Shown: positions 29,878-38,442, counted from the first letter of the stretch. The stretch: DNA of 64,000 nt from NORP233 sp050186825 (GCA_050186825.1 JBFWYD010000004.1:178434-242433); one strand, 5' to 3'. Numbers and translations: made by a program. The notes: generated from the letters alone by a model not told the origin.

Positions 29878-32114
29878 CGTCCGTCGCCAGGACGCAGCGC
29901 GACCTGGATCCCCGCGAGCAGGGCGAAGGTCTTGGCCGAGGGGCGGACCGCGGTGAGCGTCAGCGCGCCGTCGCGGACCTCGACGCCGGCGAAGACCACG
30001 TAGTAGGCCCCGGGGGTCCAGGGTGGGGGCGCGCTGCCGCCCTTGCTCACCCCGCGGATCCCGTGCGAGGTCGCGCTCGTGCGCAGCTCGTAGATGCCCG
30101 GGGCGAGGGAGGCCGACGCGTAGGCGTAGACGTCGTAGCGCCCGGGCGGGAGGCCGCGCAGGAGCACGGTCGGGCGGGCCTCGCCGTCGGGACGGAGCGC
30201 GATCACGTCGCCCAGGAGCGCGTCGCCGAGGGGCTGGCCGTCGGGGCCTCCGAGCGGGGCGGTCAGGTCGGCGTCGCGGACCTCGGCCGTGACCGAGGTC
30301 GGGGTCTGGTCGCTGTCGACCAGGGCCAGGCCGCGCGCGTCGTGCGGGAGCGCGTTCCAGGCGTCGCCCGGGCGCCCGACCGCGGCGGCGCCGCGGTAGA
30401 GGCGATCGGTCGGACCGCAGTCGAGGGACCACAGGCGCTGCGGGCGCGGGTGGGGCCGGGGCTCGGGCGGGGCGCTGCCGGCCGGTAGGAGCTGGAGCCC
30501 GCTCACGCTGGCCACGCGGCCCAGCGCGGGGCGGAGCGCGTAGATCACCAGCGGCTCGCCCGCGAGCCCGAGCGCACGGAACACCACGAACTGGCGGTCC
30601 TCCTCCCAGGGGCCGTCGTGCCAGGCCGCGGACCCGCTCGCGGTCCCGCGGATCCCCTGCGAGCGCTCGCCGAGGAGGACCTCGTAGATCCCGCTCTCCA
30701 GGTCGTGCGCGCCGTGGCCGTAGAGGTAGAGGTCGTAGCGACCCGCTGGCACGTCGCGCAGCTCGATGCGGAGCCGGTCCTCGCCTGTGCGCCCGTAGAA
30801 GTTGTTGTAGAGGTAGCTGCGGAACATGACGTTCCGGTGCTCGTTGGCCCAGTCGCCGCGGCCGTGCTGGACCAGGAGCGTCGCGGGCGCGCTCGCGCCG
30901 TCCACGAAGCGCAGCGGCGCGGGCGTCCCGCCCTGCTGCTTGAAGCTCCACACGTTCCAGCGGTCCCGCGCGTCGCCCGCCGCGACCGAGCCACGCTCGA
31001 CCTCGGGCGCGGGGCCGTCGAAGTCGATCGAGATTCCGCGCGGCGGGTTCCTGGGTTGGTCCTTGGGCGGGAGCGCCGACGGCTCGACCGCGGGGACGGG
31101 GGAGCTCGGCGCAGGTTGCGGGCCCGCCGAGGGGGACGCGGCCGCGCGGCTCGGCGCAGGCTCGGGCGCGGCCTCGGGCGCGCCTCCGAACCCCGGCACC
31201 AGCTGCGCGGCGCCCAGCAGACCTGCGCCAAGCGCGGCGGCGGCGAGCAGGACCGGCCAGGCGCGGCGCGGCGCGCTCGCGCCCGCGAGCCAGCCCTCGA
31301 GCGCGTCCGCCAGGGCCTCGGCCGAGGGCGGCCGGTCGCCCGGGTCCTTCTCGAGGCAGCGCAGGCAGAGGTCCTCGAGCGCGGGGTCGAGCCCGGCCAC
31401 CAGGCGCGAGGGCGGCTCGGGGGTGCGCGAGACCGTCGCCGCCAGGAGCTCCAGGTGCGAGTCGCCGTCGAAGGGCGGGCGCCCGGTCAGGCAGGCGTAG
31501 AGCGTGGCGCCGAGGGCGTAGACGTCGGCCGGCGGGCCGATCGGCGCCTCCAGCCCGCCCATGGCCTGCTCGGGCGCCCAGTAACCGGGCGTGCCGAGCA
31601 CGGTCCCGGTGCGGGTGAGCTTCTCCTGCTCGCCGCTCAGGTCGCGCGTGAGGCCGAAGTCCGTCAGCCGCGGCGCGCCGCGGGCGTCGAAGATCACGTT
31701 GTCCGGCTTGAGGTCCCGGTGCAGCAGGCCGCGCGCGTGCGCGTGGGCGAGCGCCCGCGCGAGCGCCAGGGCCACCTCCGCCGCGCGCCGCGGCTCGAGC
31801 CGCTGGCGCCGGCGCAGCTCCTCGGCGAGCGACGGGCCGGGGTAGAGCTCCATGGCGACCCAGGGGCGGCCTTCGTGCTCGCCGGTGGCGAGCACGCGCG
31901 CCACGTGCGGGTGCTCGAGGCGCGCGAGCGCGTCGGCCTCGCGGCGCAGGCGCGCCAGGGCGCGGGCGTCGCCCGCCGCGTGCACCACCTTGAGCGCCAC
32001 CTCAGCGCCGTCGGGGCCGCGGGCCCGGTAGACCGCGCCCATGCCGCCTCGGCCGAGCTCGGCCACGAGCTCGTAGGGGCCGACCCGCCCGCCGCCGCGC
32101 GAGGGTCGGCTCAC
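29874..32114 (-). CDS. transmembrane serine/threonine kinase with tandem beta-rich ectodomains
   Basis: A 746-residue kinase. The domain begins almost at the N-terminus: ELGRGGMGAVYRARG, VALKVV, HRDLKPDNVIF, DFGLTRDL and the variant APE motif YWAPEQAMG. One membrane helix lies near 285-306 (PVLLAAAALGAGLLGAAQLV), followed by a Pro/Ala linker. Two related modules of about 180 residues end the protein; each contains the pattern RYDxYxYxxxxxxxGIYE followed by IRG and VVF. They look like a carbohydrate- or ligand-binding duplication. The start GTG 32114 overlaps the stop of a 21-codon upstream ORF (GTGA). Genes 29560-29877 and this one share a CTAG at their stops. Confidence 0.88.
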   Translation of the reverse strand: MSRPSRGGGRVGPYELVAELGRGGMGAVYRARGPDGAEVALKVVHAAGDARALARLRREADALARLEHPHVARVLATGEHEGRPWVAMELYPGPSLAEELRRRQRLEPRRAAEVALALARALAHAHARGLLHRDLKPDNVIFDARGAPRLTDFGLTRDLSGEQEKLTRTGTVLGTPGYWAPEQAMGGLEAPIGPPADVYALGATLYACLTGRPPFDGDSHLELLAATVSRTPEPPSRLVAGLDPALEDLCLRCLEKDPGDRPPSAEALADALEGWLAGASAPRRAWPVLLAAAALGAGLLGAAQLVPGFGGAPEAAPEPAPSRAAASPSAGPQPAPSSPVPAVEPSALPPKDQPRNPPRGISIDFDGPAPEVERGSVAAGDARDRWNVWSFKQQGGTPAPLRFVDGASAPATLLVQHGRGDWANEHRNVMFRSYLYNNFYGRTGEDRLRIELRDVPAGRYDLYLYGHGAHDLESGIYEVLLGERSQGIRGTASGSAAWHDGPWEEDRQFVVFRALGLAGEPLVIYALRPALGRVASVSGLQLLPAGSAPPEPRPHPRPQRLWSLDCGPTDRLYRGAAAVGRPGDAWNALPHDARGLALVDSDQTPTSVTAEVRDADLTAPLGGPDGQPLGDALLGDVIALRPDGEARPTVLLRGLPPGRYDVYAYASASLAPGIYELRTSATSHGIRGVSKGGSAPPPWTPGAYYVVFAGVEVRDGALTLTAVRPSAKTFALLAGIQVALRPGDGR

Positions 32115-32176
32115 GGCGCCGCGCGCGCGGGGCGCGCGGAACGCGCACACGGGGTGCAGGACGCGGGGCGGCTCAT
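32111..32176 (-). CDS. possible 21-codon leaderless upstream ORF of the kinase
   Basis: ATG 32176 lies 8 nt after a CATACT -10-like box and encodes MSRPASCTPCARSARPARAA plus one residue. Its TGA overlaps the kinase GTG in GTGA. It may couple translation of the kinase; the peptide itself has no recognised motif. Confidence 0.3.
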   Translation of the reverse strand: MSRPASCTPCARSARPARAAP

Positions 32177-32335
32177 GGCGGCGAAGTATGGCAGCGCGCG
32201 CCTGGGCCGCGCACGCGCCCCGTGTGCGCGCGCGGCGCGGGGGTGTGCGGAGGGCGCACGTCGCGCGCGGACTCGCGGCGGAGCGCACGAAGGCGCGCGC
32301 TGGATGGCTATCTCCCGCGGGTGCCGGAGGTGACG

Positions 32336-33583
32336 GTGGGTCGCAGGTCGCTCTTGAGTGTGGGTCTGGGGGTGGCGCCGCTGATCGCGGCCACGTGCGC
32401 GGGGTGCGGCGGCGGGAGCGGCGGCGGCTTGGGCGCGAGCGCGGCTACCGCCAGCGCGCCAGTGACCAGCGCCACGGGCGCTCCGAGCCCGAGCGGCGCG
32501 GCGGGCGCCGGGCTCGTCGTGCTCGGCGCGGGCGCGAGCGGGAGCGCCACCCTGAGCGGCGGCGCGAGCAGCGGCGCCGCGGCGTCGGGCGGAGCCAGCG
32601 GCGGCGGCAGGGGCAGCAGCGCCGCGGGCAGCACGAGCAGCGGCGCGAGCGGCGCCCCCGCGTCCGGCGGCGCGAGCGCGGCGCCTGCGTCCGGCGGCGC
32701 GAGCGCGGCGCCCGCGTCCGGCGGCGCGAGCGCCGCGATCCCGCTGGGGGTCGCGCTCGACGTGACCGCGGGCGCGCTCAACGTGCGCAGCGGGCCGAGC
32801 ACCGGCGACGCGGTGCTCGGCCAGGCGCACGCCGGCGAGTCCTACCCGAACCTCGAGCAGCGCGGCGCCTGGCACAGGATCCAGTTCGGCGCGCGTGACG
32901 GCTGGTGCCACGGGAGCTTCCTCCAGCCGAGCACCAAGACGGTCACGCGCGTGACCGCGAGCGCGCTCAACGTGCGCAGCGGCGCCGACGCGAGCTACCG
33001 CCAGCTCGGCCAGCTGGCGCGCGACCAGCAGGTGGTGATCCTCGCGACCAGCGGCGCCTGGCGGCAGATCGCCTTCGAGGGCCAGCGCGCCTTCGTGCAC
33101 GGCGCCTACCTGGCGGGCACCGGCGTGGCGCCGCCGGCCCCAGGATCGGGCCGGCGCAGCTCGCGCGCGGGCCTGATCCAGATCGCGGCCAGCGGGGCCG
33201 GCTTCAACGCCTACTCGCTGCCGGGCCGGCGCTGGGGCCGCCCGCAGCTGATCTACGGGATCGAGCGCACGGGCGCGCGCTGGGCGCCCCTCGGTTGGCC
33301 CAGGATCGGCGTGGGCGAGATCAGCCTCGAGAACGGCGGCCCCATGCCGCCCCACGTCACGCATCGCGAGGGCAAGAACGCGGACATCCGCCCCGTGCGC
33401 ACCAGCGGCGAGGGCCCGGTCACGATCTACCAGGCCGCCTACAGCCGCTCACGCACCCAGCGCCTGATCGACCTGATGCGCGCCGAGACCAGCGCCCGCT
33501 CGGTGCTCTTCAACGACACCGGGGTCCGGGGCGTCTCGACCTACCCGGGGCACCACAACCACTTCCACCTCTCGATCCCCTGA
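32336..33583 (+). CDS. exported SH3-domain LAS-type murein endopeptidase
   Basis: A 415-residue exported protein. An N-terminal hydrophobic signal (SLLSVGLGVAPLIAATCAGC) suggests a lipoprotein. A long Gly/Ala/Ser linker contains three GASAAPASG-type repeats encoded by a 27-bp unit. Two bacterial SH3 domains follow (ALDVTAGALNVRSGPSTGD near 140 and VTASALNVRSGADAS near 204). The C-terminal domain carries LAS metallopeptidase residues: THREGKNADIRPVR (His/Asp, near 341-348) and HHNHFHLSIP (near 405), as in MepA/M74-like enzymes. It probably cleaves peptidoglycan cross-links. GTG 32336 has GGAGG 5 nt upstream; GTG 32321 is an alternative. Confidence 0.8.
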   Translation: MGRRSLLSVGLGVAPLIAATCAGCGGGSGGGLGASAATASAPVTSATGAPSPSGAAGAGLVVLGAGASGSATLSGGASSGAAASGGASGGGRGSSAAGSTSSGASGAPASGGASAAPASGGASAAPASGGASAAIPLGVALDVTAGALNVRSGPSTGDAVLGQAHAGESYPNLEQRGAWHRIQFGARDGWCHGSFLQPSTKTVTRVTASALNVRSGADASYRQLGQLARDQQVVILATSGAWRQIAFEGQRAFVHGAYLAGTGVAPPAPGSGRRSSRAGLIQIAASGAGFNAYSLPGRRWGRPQLIYGIERTGARWAPLGWPRIGVGEISLENGGPMPPHVTHREGKNADIRPVRTSGEGPVTIYQAAYSRSRTQRLIDLMRAETSARSVLFNDTGVRGVSTYPGHHNHFHLSIP

Positions 33584-33629
33584 GGCTCTCCGCGCAGAGT
33601 CCGGAGCAACGAGGGACTTCGCGCCTCCT

Positions 33630-33808
33630 CGGGAGCCAGAAACACGGAACACCAACAGCAATGGCAACTGGGAGTCGGTCCCCGCGGGTCTCTTCTTCCG
33701 CGGCTCGCTGCGCGAGCCTGCCATCAGCTAGATCGGTTCGCCTCTGCTCCGACGCTCCGGCTCCCGATTCCTGTTTCCGGTTGCGGTTGCTGTTGCTGTT
33801 CCGTGTGG
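33630..33808. repeat. family B long inverted repeat, copy 2 (expanded)
   Basis: The left part (33632-33673) has GGGAGCCAGAAACACGGAAC then CAACAGCAATGGCAACTGGG. The right part (33774-33806) has TTTCCGGTTGCGGTTGCTGT then TGCTGTTCCGTGT. About 100 bp separate the arms, much more than in copies 1 and 3. Confidence 0.8.
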
Positions 33809-33821
33809 CTCCTGAAGCGCG

Positions 33822-33900
33822 GGCCACGGGCACAGGGCCCCTCGCTCCTCCTCAGGCTGCGCCATCACTCTCGCAACGGGCTCCCGTGCCCGTGCCCGTC
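33822..33900. repeat. family C inverted repeat, copy 2
   Basis: GGCCACGGGCACAGGGCCCC, a 35-nt middle with CGCCATCACTCTCGCAACGG, then CTCCCGTGCCCGTGCCCGTC. The order of elements matches 13188-13283. It lies between two convergent genes. Confidence 0.6.
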
Positions 33901-33917
33901 GCTGTCGATCAGGCAAC

Positions 33918-34874
33918 TCAGCCCAGGGCGGGCAGCTCCGCGGCGGCCGCCGCGCGGTAGCCGGCCACGATCGACTCCACGATCTCGCCCGCCCGCTCGA
34001 CCTTCTCGAGCTTGTGCACGCCGGTCCCGGCGTAGATCAGGATCGGCTTCTTCTGCTCCGCGAAGAAGGCCTCGCTGAGGGCGAACACCCGCTCCTTGTC
34101 GCTGAAGATCTGCTGCACCTCGCCCGAGCCCTCGGCCGCCTTGAAGGCCTTGTTGGCGATGAAGCGCATGTTGAGCGTGGCGCTCACCGGCGAGAGGGTG
34201 GTCGTGAGCGGGCGCTTGCCGTTGGTGTCCACGGCCCAGCGCTTGATCGAGGGGTGCAGCGGCGACTCCTCGCAGAAGAAGAAGCGCGTGCCGAGCTGGA
34301 TCCCGGCCGCGCCCAGGAGCAGCGCGCGGTGCAGGTCGAGGCCGTCCCACTGCCCGCCGGCCAGCAGGATCGGGGCCTGGATCGTGGGGGAGATCAGCTC
34401 GAAGAGCTGGCGGGTCGTGAAGTGGTTGTTGGCGCCGCCGGACTCGTTGCCCTGGACGATCAGCACGTCGAGGGGGCGCTCGGCGACCATCCGCGCCACG
34501 GTCGGGCTGTTGACGCTCACGAGCACCGTCAGCCCGTGCTCGCGCTTGAGCTCCTCGACCTCGGCGCTGAACCATCCGCCGAGGGTGAACATCTTCACGC
34601 CGCCGCGCAGGGTCAGCTCGCGGACCAGCTCGATGTTGTTCTCGAAGAAGGGCACGTTGACCGCGAAGGGCCGGTCGGTCGCGGCGCGGATCGCCTCGAC
34701 CTCGGGCATCACCCGGTCGTAGGTCCGGTAGTGGAAGGTGCCCAGGGTCCCCAGCCCGCCCGCCTCGCTCACGGCGGCCACCAGCCGGCCGTCGGAGCCG
34801 AAGGTCATCCCGCCCTGCACGACGGGGTAGCGGATGCCGAGGACCTGGAGCAGGCGCTGCGCGGGATGGCTCAT
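33918..34874 (-). CDS. nitronate monooxygenase-like flavoprotein
   Basis: A 318-residue TIM-barrel protein of the NPD/IMPDH-like superfamily: LGIRYPVVQGGMTFGSDGRL at the N-terminus, AVSEAGGLGTLG, IVQGNESGGANNHFTTRQL, APILLAGGQWDGLDLHRALL and GAAGIQLGTRFFFCEES. These enzymes use FMN to oxidise nitronates or act as enoyl reductases. The usual QGxEAGGHxG active-site motif reads QGNESGGANNHF, so the substrate may differ. ATG 34874 is chosen as the start of homology; the frame open far upstream is antisense to the GNAT gene. Confidence 0.85.
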   Translation of the reverse strand: MSHPAQRLLQVLGIRYPVVQGGMTFGSDGRLVAAVSEAGGLGTLGTFHYRTYDRVMPEVEAIRAATDRPFAVNVPFFENNIELVRELTLRGGVKMFTLGGWFSAEVEELKREHGLTVLVSVNSPTVARMVAERPLDVLIVQGNESGGANNHFTTRQLFELISPTIQAPILLAGGQWDGLDLHRALLLGAAGIQLGTRFFFCEESPLHPSIKRWAVDTNGKRPLTTTLSPVSATLNMRFIANKAFKAAEGSGEVQQIFSDKERVFALSEAFFAEQKKPILIYAGTGVHKLEKVERAGEIVESIVAGYRAAAAAELPALG

Positions 34875-34983
34875 GGGGCGGGATCTTAGCGGACCTGGAC
34901 TCCGCGGGCCCGCGCCGCTGCCCGAGCAGCGGGCCCGGCTCCGCTGAGCGCCGTGCCCAGGCCCGCTGATAGGCTCGGCCCCG

Positions 34984-35007
34984 ATGCCCGAGGCGTGGAC
35001 GAGATGA
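34984..35007 (+). CDS. possible 7-codon leaderless uORF before the GNAT gene
   Basis: ATG 34984 lies 8 nt after GATAGGCT and encodes MPEAWTR. Its TGA overlaps the ATG of the acetyltransferase gene (ATGA). The arrangement mirrors the mini-ORF before the kinase at 32114. Confidence 0.3.
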   Translation: MPEAWTR

Positions 35008-36122
35008 CGACGGCGCAGGTGCGCGAGGCGGGGCCTGCCGACGACGCGGCGCTGTGCGAGCTCTTCGCGCGCATCACCATGGACTCGGAGCTGAAGCTGG
35101 CCGTCGAGCGCAGCCCGAGCTTCTTCGCCCTCTACGAGCTCCAGGAGCTGCTCTGCCAGCGCGTGTTCGTGGCGGAGGTCGAGGGCAAGCTCGAGGGCGT
35201 GGCCACCCTGCTCGGGCGCGAGGGCTGGCTCGCGGGGGAGCGGGTCCGCCTGGGATACCTGGGCGACCTGCGCCTCTCGGAGCGGCTGCGCGGCGGCTTC
35301 TTCCTGGGCGCGCAGCTCGGGCGCCACTTCCAGGCGGCCATGCAGGAGCTGGGCGCCGAGGTGGCGCTGACCGCGATCATCGAGTCGAACGCCCCGGCCG
35401 TGCGCTTCCTGACCCGCTCGACCCGGCGCTTCCCCGACAAGCCGGTCTACACGCCCTGGCGCGCCTTCCAGATCCTCAACCTGCACCTGACCCGCAAGCG
35501 GCGCCCGCGCCGGGGGCCCTGCGAGGTCCGCCGGGCCGGCACCGACGACCTGCCCGCGATCGCCGCGCTGCTCGCGGCCGACCACCGCGCCCGGCCCTTC
35601 GGCTACGTGCTCGACGAGCAGGTGCTCTGCAAGCGCCTGAGCCGCTGGCCCGGCCTGCGCCTCGAGGACTTCTTCTGCGCCTGGCGCGGCGCCGAGCTGG
35701 TGGGGGTGGTGGCGGTGTGGGACGCCCACGCGGTCAAGCGCTTCCGCGTCGAGGACTACGGCGGCTCCATGCGCTGGGTGCGGCCCGCCTTCAACCTCGG
35801 GGCGCTGCTCTTCCGCTACCCCAAGCTCCCGCCCGTGGGCGAGGTGATCCGCTACGCCTACCTCACCCACCAGTCCGTGCTCGGCGACGACCCGGCTGTG
35901 TTCGCGGCGCTGCTCGACCGCGTCTACGACGAGCTGCGCGGGACCGGGCTCAACTTCGTGACCGCCTGCGTGCTCGAGGACGACCCGCTCGCCCCCGCCT
36001 TCGCCCGCTACACCACCACCCCGATCCCCGCCCGCCTCTACCTGGTCAGCGCCCCCGGGAGCCGCTTCGTGGGCTACGCCCCGCCCCCTGGGCGACCCGG
36101 CTTCGAGATGGCCCTCGTGTAG
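35004..36122 (+). CDS. protein with two GNAT acetyltransferase-like domains
   Basis: A 372-residue protein in which residues 5-165 and 185-340 both resemble GNAT N-acetyltransferases. The first has VREAGPADDAALCELFARIT, a strand pair FVAEVEGKLEGVATLL and LRGGFFLGAQLGRHFQAAM, a possible acetyl-CoA site. The second starts CEVRRAGTDDLPAIAALLAA. The substrate is unknown. ATG 35004 overlaps the stop of a mini-ORF; GTG 34995 is also in frame. Confidence 0.75.
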   Translation: MTTAQVREAGPADDAALCELFARITMDSELKLAVERSPSFFALYELQELLCQRVFVAEVEGKLEGVATLLGREGWLAGERVRLGYLGDLRLSERLRGGFFLGAQLGRHFQAAMQELGAEVALTAIIESNAPAVRFLTRSTRRFPDKPVYTPWRAFQILNLHLTRKRRPRRGPCEVRRAGTDDLPAIAALLAADHRARPFGYVLDEQVLCKRLSRWPGLRLEDFFCAWRGAELVGVVAVWDAHAVKRFRVEDYGGSMRWVRPAFNLGALLFRYPKLPPVGEVIRYAYLTHQSVLGDDPAVFAALLDRVYDELRGTGLNFVTACVLEDDPLAPAFARYTTTPIPARLYLVSAPGSRFVGYAPPPGRPGFEMALV

Positions 36123-36125
36123 GGG

Positions 36126-36143
36126 CGCCCGGGCGGTCTTTTT
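36126..36143 (+). terminator. weak terminator after the GNAT gene
   Basis: A GC palindrome (CGCCCGGGCG, 36127-36136) followed by GTCTTTTT, a T run that is rare in this GC-rich sequence. Confidence 0.35.
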
Positions 36144-36189
36144 CAGGGCGGCTGGCTATCATCGGCGCGCGGAAGGGGACGGAGGCAGC

Positions 36190-36486
36190 ATGAGCTTCAA
36201 CATTAGCCCTGGCGAGGCAGTGATCTGGGCCGTGATCGGCCTGCTGGCCGGCAGCTTCGCCGGCCTGATCGTGACCCGCACCAAGGAGGGCTTCGGGCCC
36301 TTCCTGAACCTCGTGTTCGGCCTGCTCGGCGCCTTCGTGGGCGGGGCGCTGTTCGACCTGCTCAAGATCGACTTCCGCCTCGGGACCCTGACCCTCGACC
36401 TCAACAAGCTGGCCGCCGCCTGCGTGGGCGCGGTGATCGTGGTGCTCGGGGCCACGCTCCTCCACAAGCAGCGCTCGAAGAAGTAG
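36190..36486 (+). CDS. GlsB/YeaQ/YmgE-like small membrane protein
   Basis: A 98-residue protein with three hydrophobic helices (AVIWAVIGLLAGSFAGLIV, LNLVFGLLGAFVGGALF, AAACVGAVIVVLGATLL). The Gly-rich first helix and GLLGAFVGG are typical of the transglycosylase-associated (GlsB) family, often stress related. ATG follows GGAGGCAGC; a TATCAT -10 box is at 36157-36162. The family call is moderate because the protein is short. Confidence 0.65.
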   Translation: MSFNISPGEAVIWAVIGLLAGSFAGLIVTRTKEGFGPFLNLVFGLLGAFVGGALFDLLKIDFRLGTLTLDLNKLAAACVGAVIVVLGATLLHKQRSKK

Positions 36487-36648
36487 GCGGTCCGCCCCGC
36501 GGTCCGTCTCACGGATCCAGGCGATGGGCAGATGTTGCCCACGCGTGGGTCCCACCCGCGACGCAAGCCCGCGTAACTCGCGCGCGCGAGACGGGCACGC
36601 GCCCTGCAAAGGGGCCGCGCGAGACACGGCGCCCTGAGGAGGAGCGCC

Positions 36649-36888
36649 ATGCGCGTCTACCGTCTGCTCGTCGAGCTCGGCCCCCACGTCTGGACCTACG
36701 TCGTCGCCGCCCCGGATGCCGTGTGGGCCTGGCGCCTCGTGCAGCGCGGGCTCGACCCCGAGCGCCGCGACGACGCCTCCCTCGAGGAGCTCGAGGCCAC
36801 CGGCGAGCGCCCGACCGGGCGCGCGCGCGTGGTGCGGCGCTGGCTGAGCGCGGGCCCGCGCCCGCCGCGTCCCAGGCGCGTGGGCTAG
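36649..36888 (+). CDS. small hypothetical protein
   Basis: A 79-residue protein with a plausible folded N-terminal half (VYRLLVELGPHVWTYVVAAP) and an Arg/Pro-rich end. AGGAGGAGCGCC precedes the ATG, which supports a real gene. No family recognised. Its TAG shares CTAG with the convergent gene's stop. The 160 bp upstream contain only a short inverted repeat (TGGGCA/TGCCCA near 36526-36542). Confidence 0.55.
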   Translation: MRVYRLLVELGPHVWTYVVAAPDAVWAWRLVQRGLDPERRDDASLEELEATGERPTGRARVVRRWLSAGPRPPRPRRVG

Positions 36889-38378
36889 AGGTTCTTCTGG
36901 AACAGCTTGAGCAGCGGCTTGGGCGAGAGCGAGGCGCCCATGTCGCGGGCCAGGTCCTCGACCGCGTGCCGGCGGCCGCGGCGCCACTCCTGGATCAGGA
37001 AGGGCCCGCAGCGGGGGTTCGCCCACCACTGGTCGTCGAAGTAGTGGAGCAGGTGCAGCGTGAGCTGCGGCTCGAACAGGCGCGCGCGCAGCTGCAGGAG
37101 CGAGTGCAGCGGCGTGCGCACGTCGTGGAGGTAGAGGTCGCCCGGGACCTGCACGCCGATCGCGGCGCGCATCAGCTCGACGTAGAGCTCCTCCATGCCC
37201 TCGGTCGAGGCCTTCTCGCGCAGGCGCAGGTCGTAGAGCACGCGCCCGCAGCAGAGGCGGAGGTCGAACAGGCGCTCGAGGTAGGCGAGCACCAGGTAGT
37301 CCTTCGGCCGGCTGAACTCGAGGCTGCGCTTGAGCCACTGCGGGTCGAGCAGCTGGTGCCGGAACAGGGCCCCATACGCGAGGTCGATCGCGCGGTCGCC
37401 GAGGGTGCGCTGCTCGAAGGGCAGCTCCGGGTTCACGTAGCCGAGGCAGAGCGCGCGGCCGAGGGCCTCGAGCAGCTGCATCCAGTCGCGCTGCCCGTCG
37501 CCGATCTCGAGCACCAGGCGCACGTCGCGCGGGACCTTGATCCCCGAGACGAAGGCGCGCGGCGGGCCGTCGGGGCGCTCGACCTCGACCTTGACGTTGC
37601 CGCCCGCGGTCAGCTCGACGCCCATCCGCGAGAGGAAGTGCTTGGCCTTCTTGACCATGTCCTGGGCCGTGAAGGCCTCGGCGTAGTCGAGGTAGCGGCC
37701 CGCGAGCACGTAGGGCACGTCGCAGCGGCGCGCGTCGGCGAGCGGCAGTCCCACACGCTTGCGCACGGTCCAGCCCATGACCTCGCGGTAGAGGTCCTGG
37801 GTCTCGTCGAGGATCTCCTGGGCCAGCGAGGCGACCGCGGCCGTGTCGATCCCGGTCAGGTCGCGGTAGAGGGCGACCAGGTGCGGGTAGCCGAGCGCGC
37901 TCGCGATCCCCTGCTCGATCCCGATCTTCTCGCTCATGAGCGGGATCAGGACCCGGGCCGCCTCGAGGCGGGCCTCCTCCAGCTCGGTGCGCCGCTCGGC
38001 CGTCTCGGCCGTCTGGAGCAGGAGCTTCATGTCGCGCAGCGGGCGGCGCGTCCCGTCGTTCAGGTCGATCCACACCACGCGGCCGTGGCGGGAGATGGCG
38101 GCGTCGATGGGCGACAGCTCGCGCTCGACGTGCAGATGGGTGTGCCCGGCCCGGAGCAGCTTGAGGCTGGCGGCGTCCTCGCTCAGCCCCCGCTCCTCGG
38201 CGTCCTTGATGCTCCGGGCCAGCAGGTCCCGGGTGTGGCTCGTGAACAGCTCCGCGTAGGACTGGCGGATGGCCCGGGCCTCGGACTCCGCCCGCAGCCC
38301 CCGGTCGACGAGGTAGCGGTCGAGCTCGAGCCCGTTGGTGTAGGCCTCCAGGCCGCCGCGGAGGGTGTCGACGTCCAT
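36885..38378 (-). CDS. M3-peptidase-like helical protein lacking the zinc motif
   Basis: A 497-residue helical protein. The overall pattern resembles M3 (thimet/oligoendopeptidase) proteins, including MSEKIGIEQGIASALGYPHL and IKVPRDVRLVLEIGDGQRDW. Where M3 enzymes have the HEFGHAL zinc helix, this one reads LLEALGRALCLGYV. No HExxH occurs anywhere, so it is probably not a protease. A chaperone or binding role is possible. It has its own promoter (38443-38472) and a leader hairpin. The M3 relationship is inferred by eye. Confidence 0.6.
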   Translation of the reverse strand: MDVDTLRGGLEAYTNGLELDRYLVDRGLRAESEARAIRQSYAELFTSHTRDLLARSIKDAEERGLSEDAASLKLLRAGHTHLHVERELSPIDAAISRHGRVVWIDLNDGTRRPLRDMKLLLQTAETAERRTELEEARLEAARVLIPLMSEKIGIEQGIASALGYPHLVALYRDLTGIDTAAVASLAQEILDETQDLYREVMGWTVRKRVGLPLADARRCDVPYVLAGRYLDYAEAFTAQDMVKKAKHFLSRMGVELTAGGNVKVEVERPDGPPRAFVSGIKVPRDVRLVLEIGDGQRDWMQLLEALGRALCLGYVNPELPFEQRTLGDRAIDLAYGALFRHQLLDPQWLKRSLEFSRPKDYLVLAYLERLFDLRLCCGRVLYDLRLREKASTEGMEELYVELMRAAIGVQVPGDLYLHDVRTPLHSLLQLRARLFEPQLTLHLLHYFDDQWWANPRCGPFLIQEWRRGRRHAVEDLARDMGASLSPKPLLKLFQKNL

Positions 38379-38411
38379 CGCGCTCTTCGTGGGCCGTGGG
38401 CGAAAAGAGAG

Positions 38412-38434
38412 CGCGAGCCGACTCCCGGCTCGCG
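38412..38434 (-). terminator. leader hairpin with T tract (possible attenuator)
   Basis: On the minus strand CGCGAGCCG and CGGCTCGCG form a 9-bp stem with a 5-nt loop, followed by CTCTCTTTTC. It lies between the promoter and start codon of the M3-like gene, so it could attenuate that transcript. Confidence 0.4.
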
Positions 38435-38442
38435 AAGGGGGG

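Noticed and set aside
33918..35870. 650-residue version of the nitronate monooxygenase-like protein
   Set aside because: The N-terminal 330 residues are antisense to the GNAT gene and lack homology; the real start is 34874.
36885..38378. Active oligoendopeptidase annotation
   Set aside because: No HExxH zinc motif exists anywhere in the protein.
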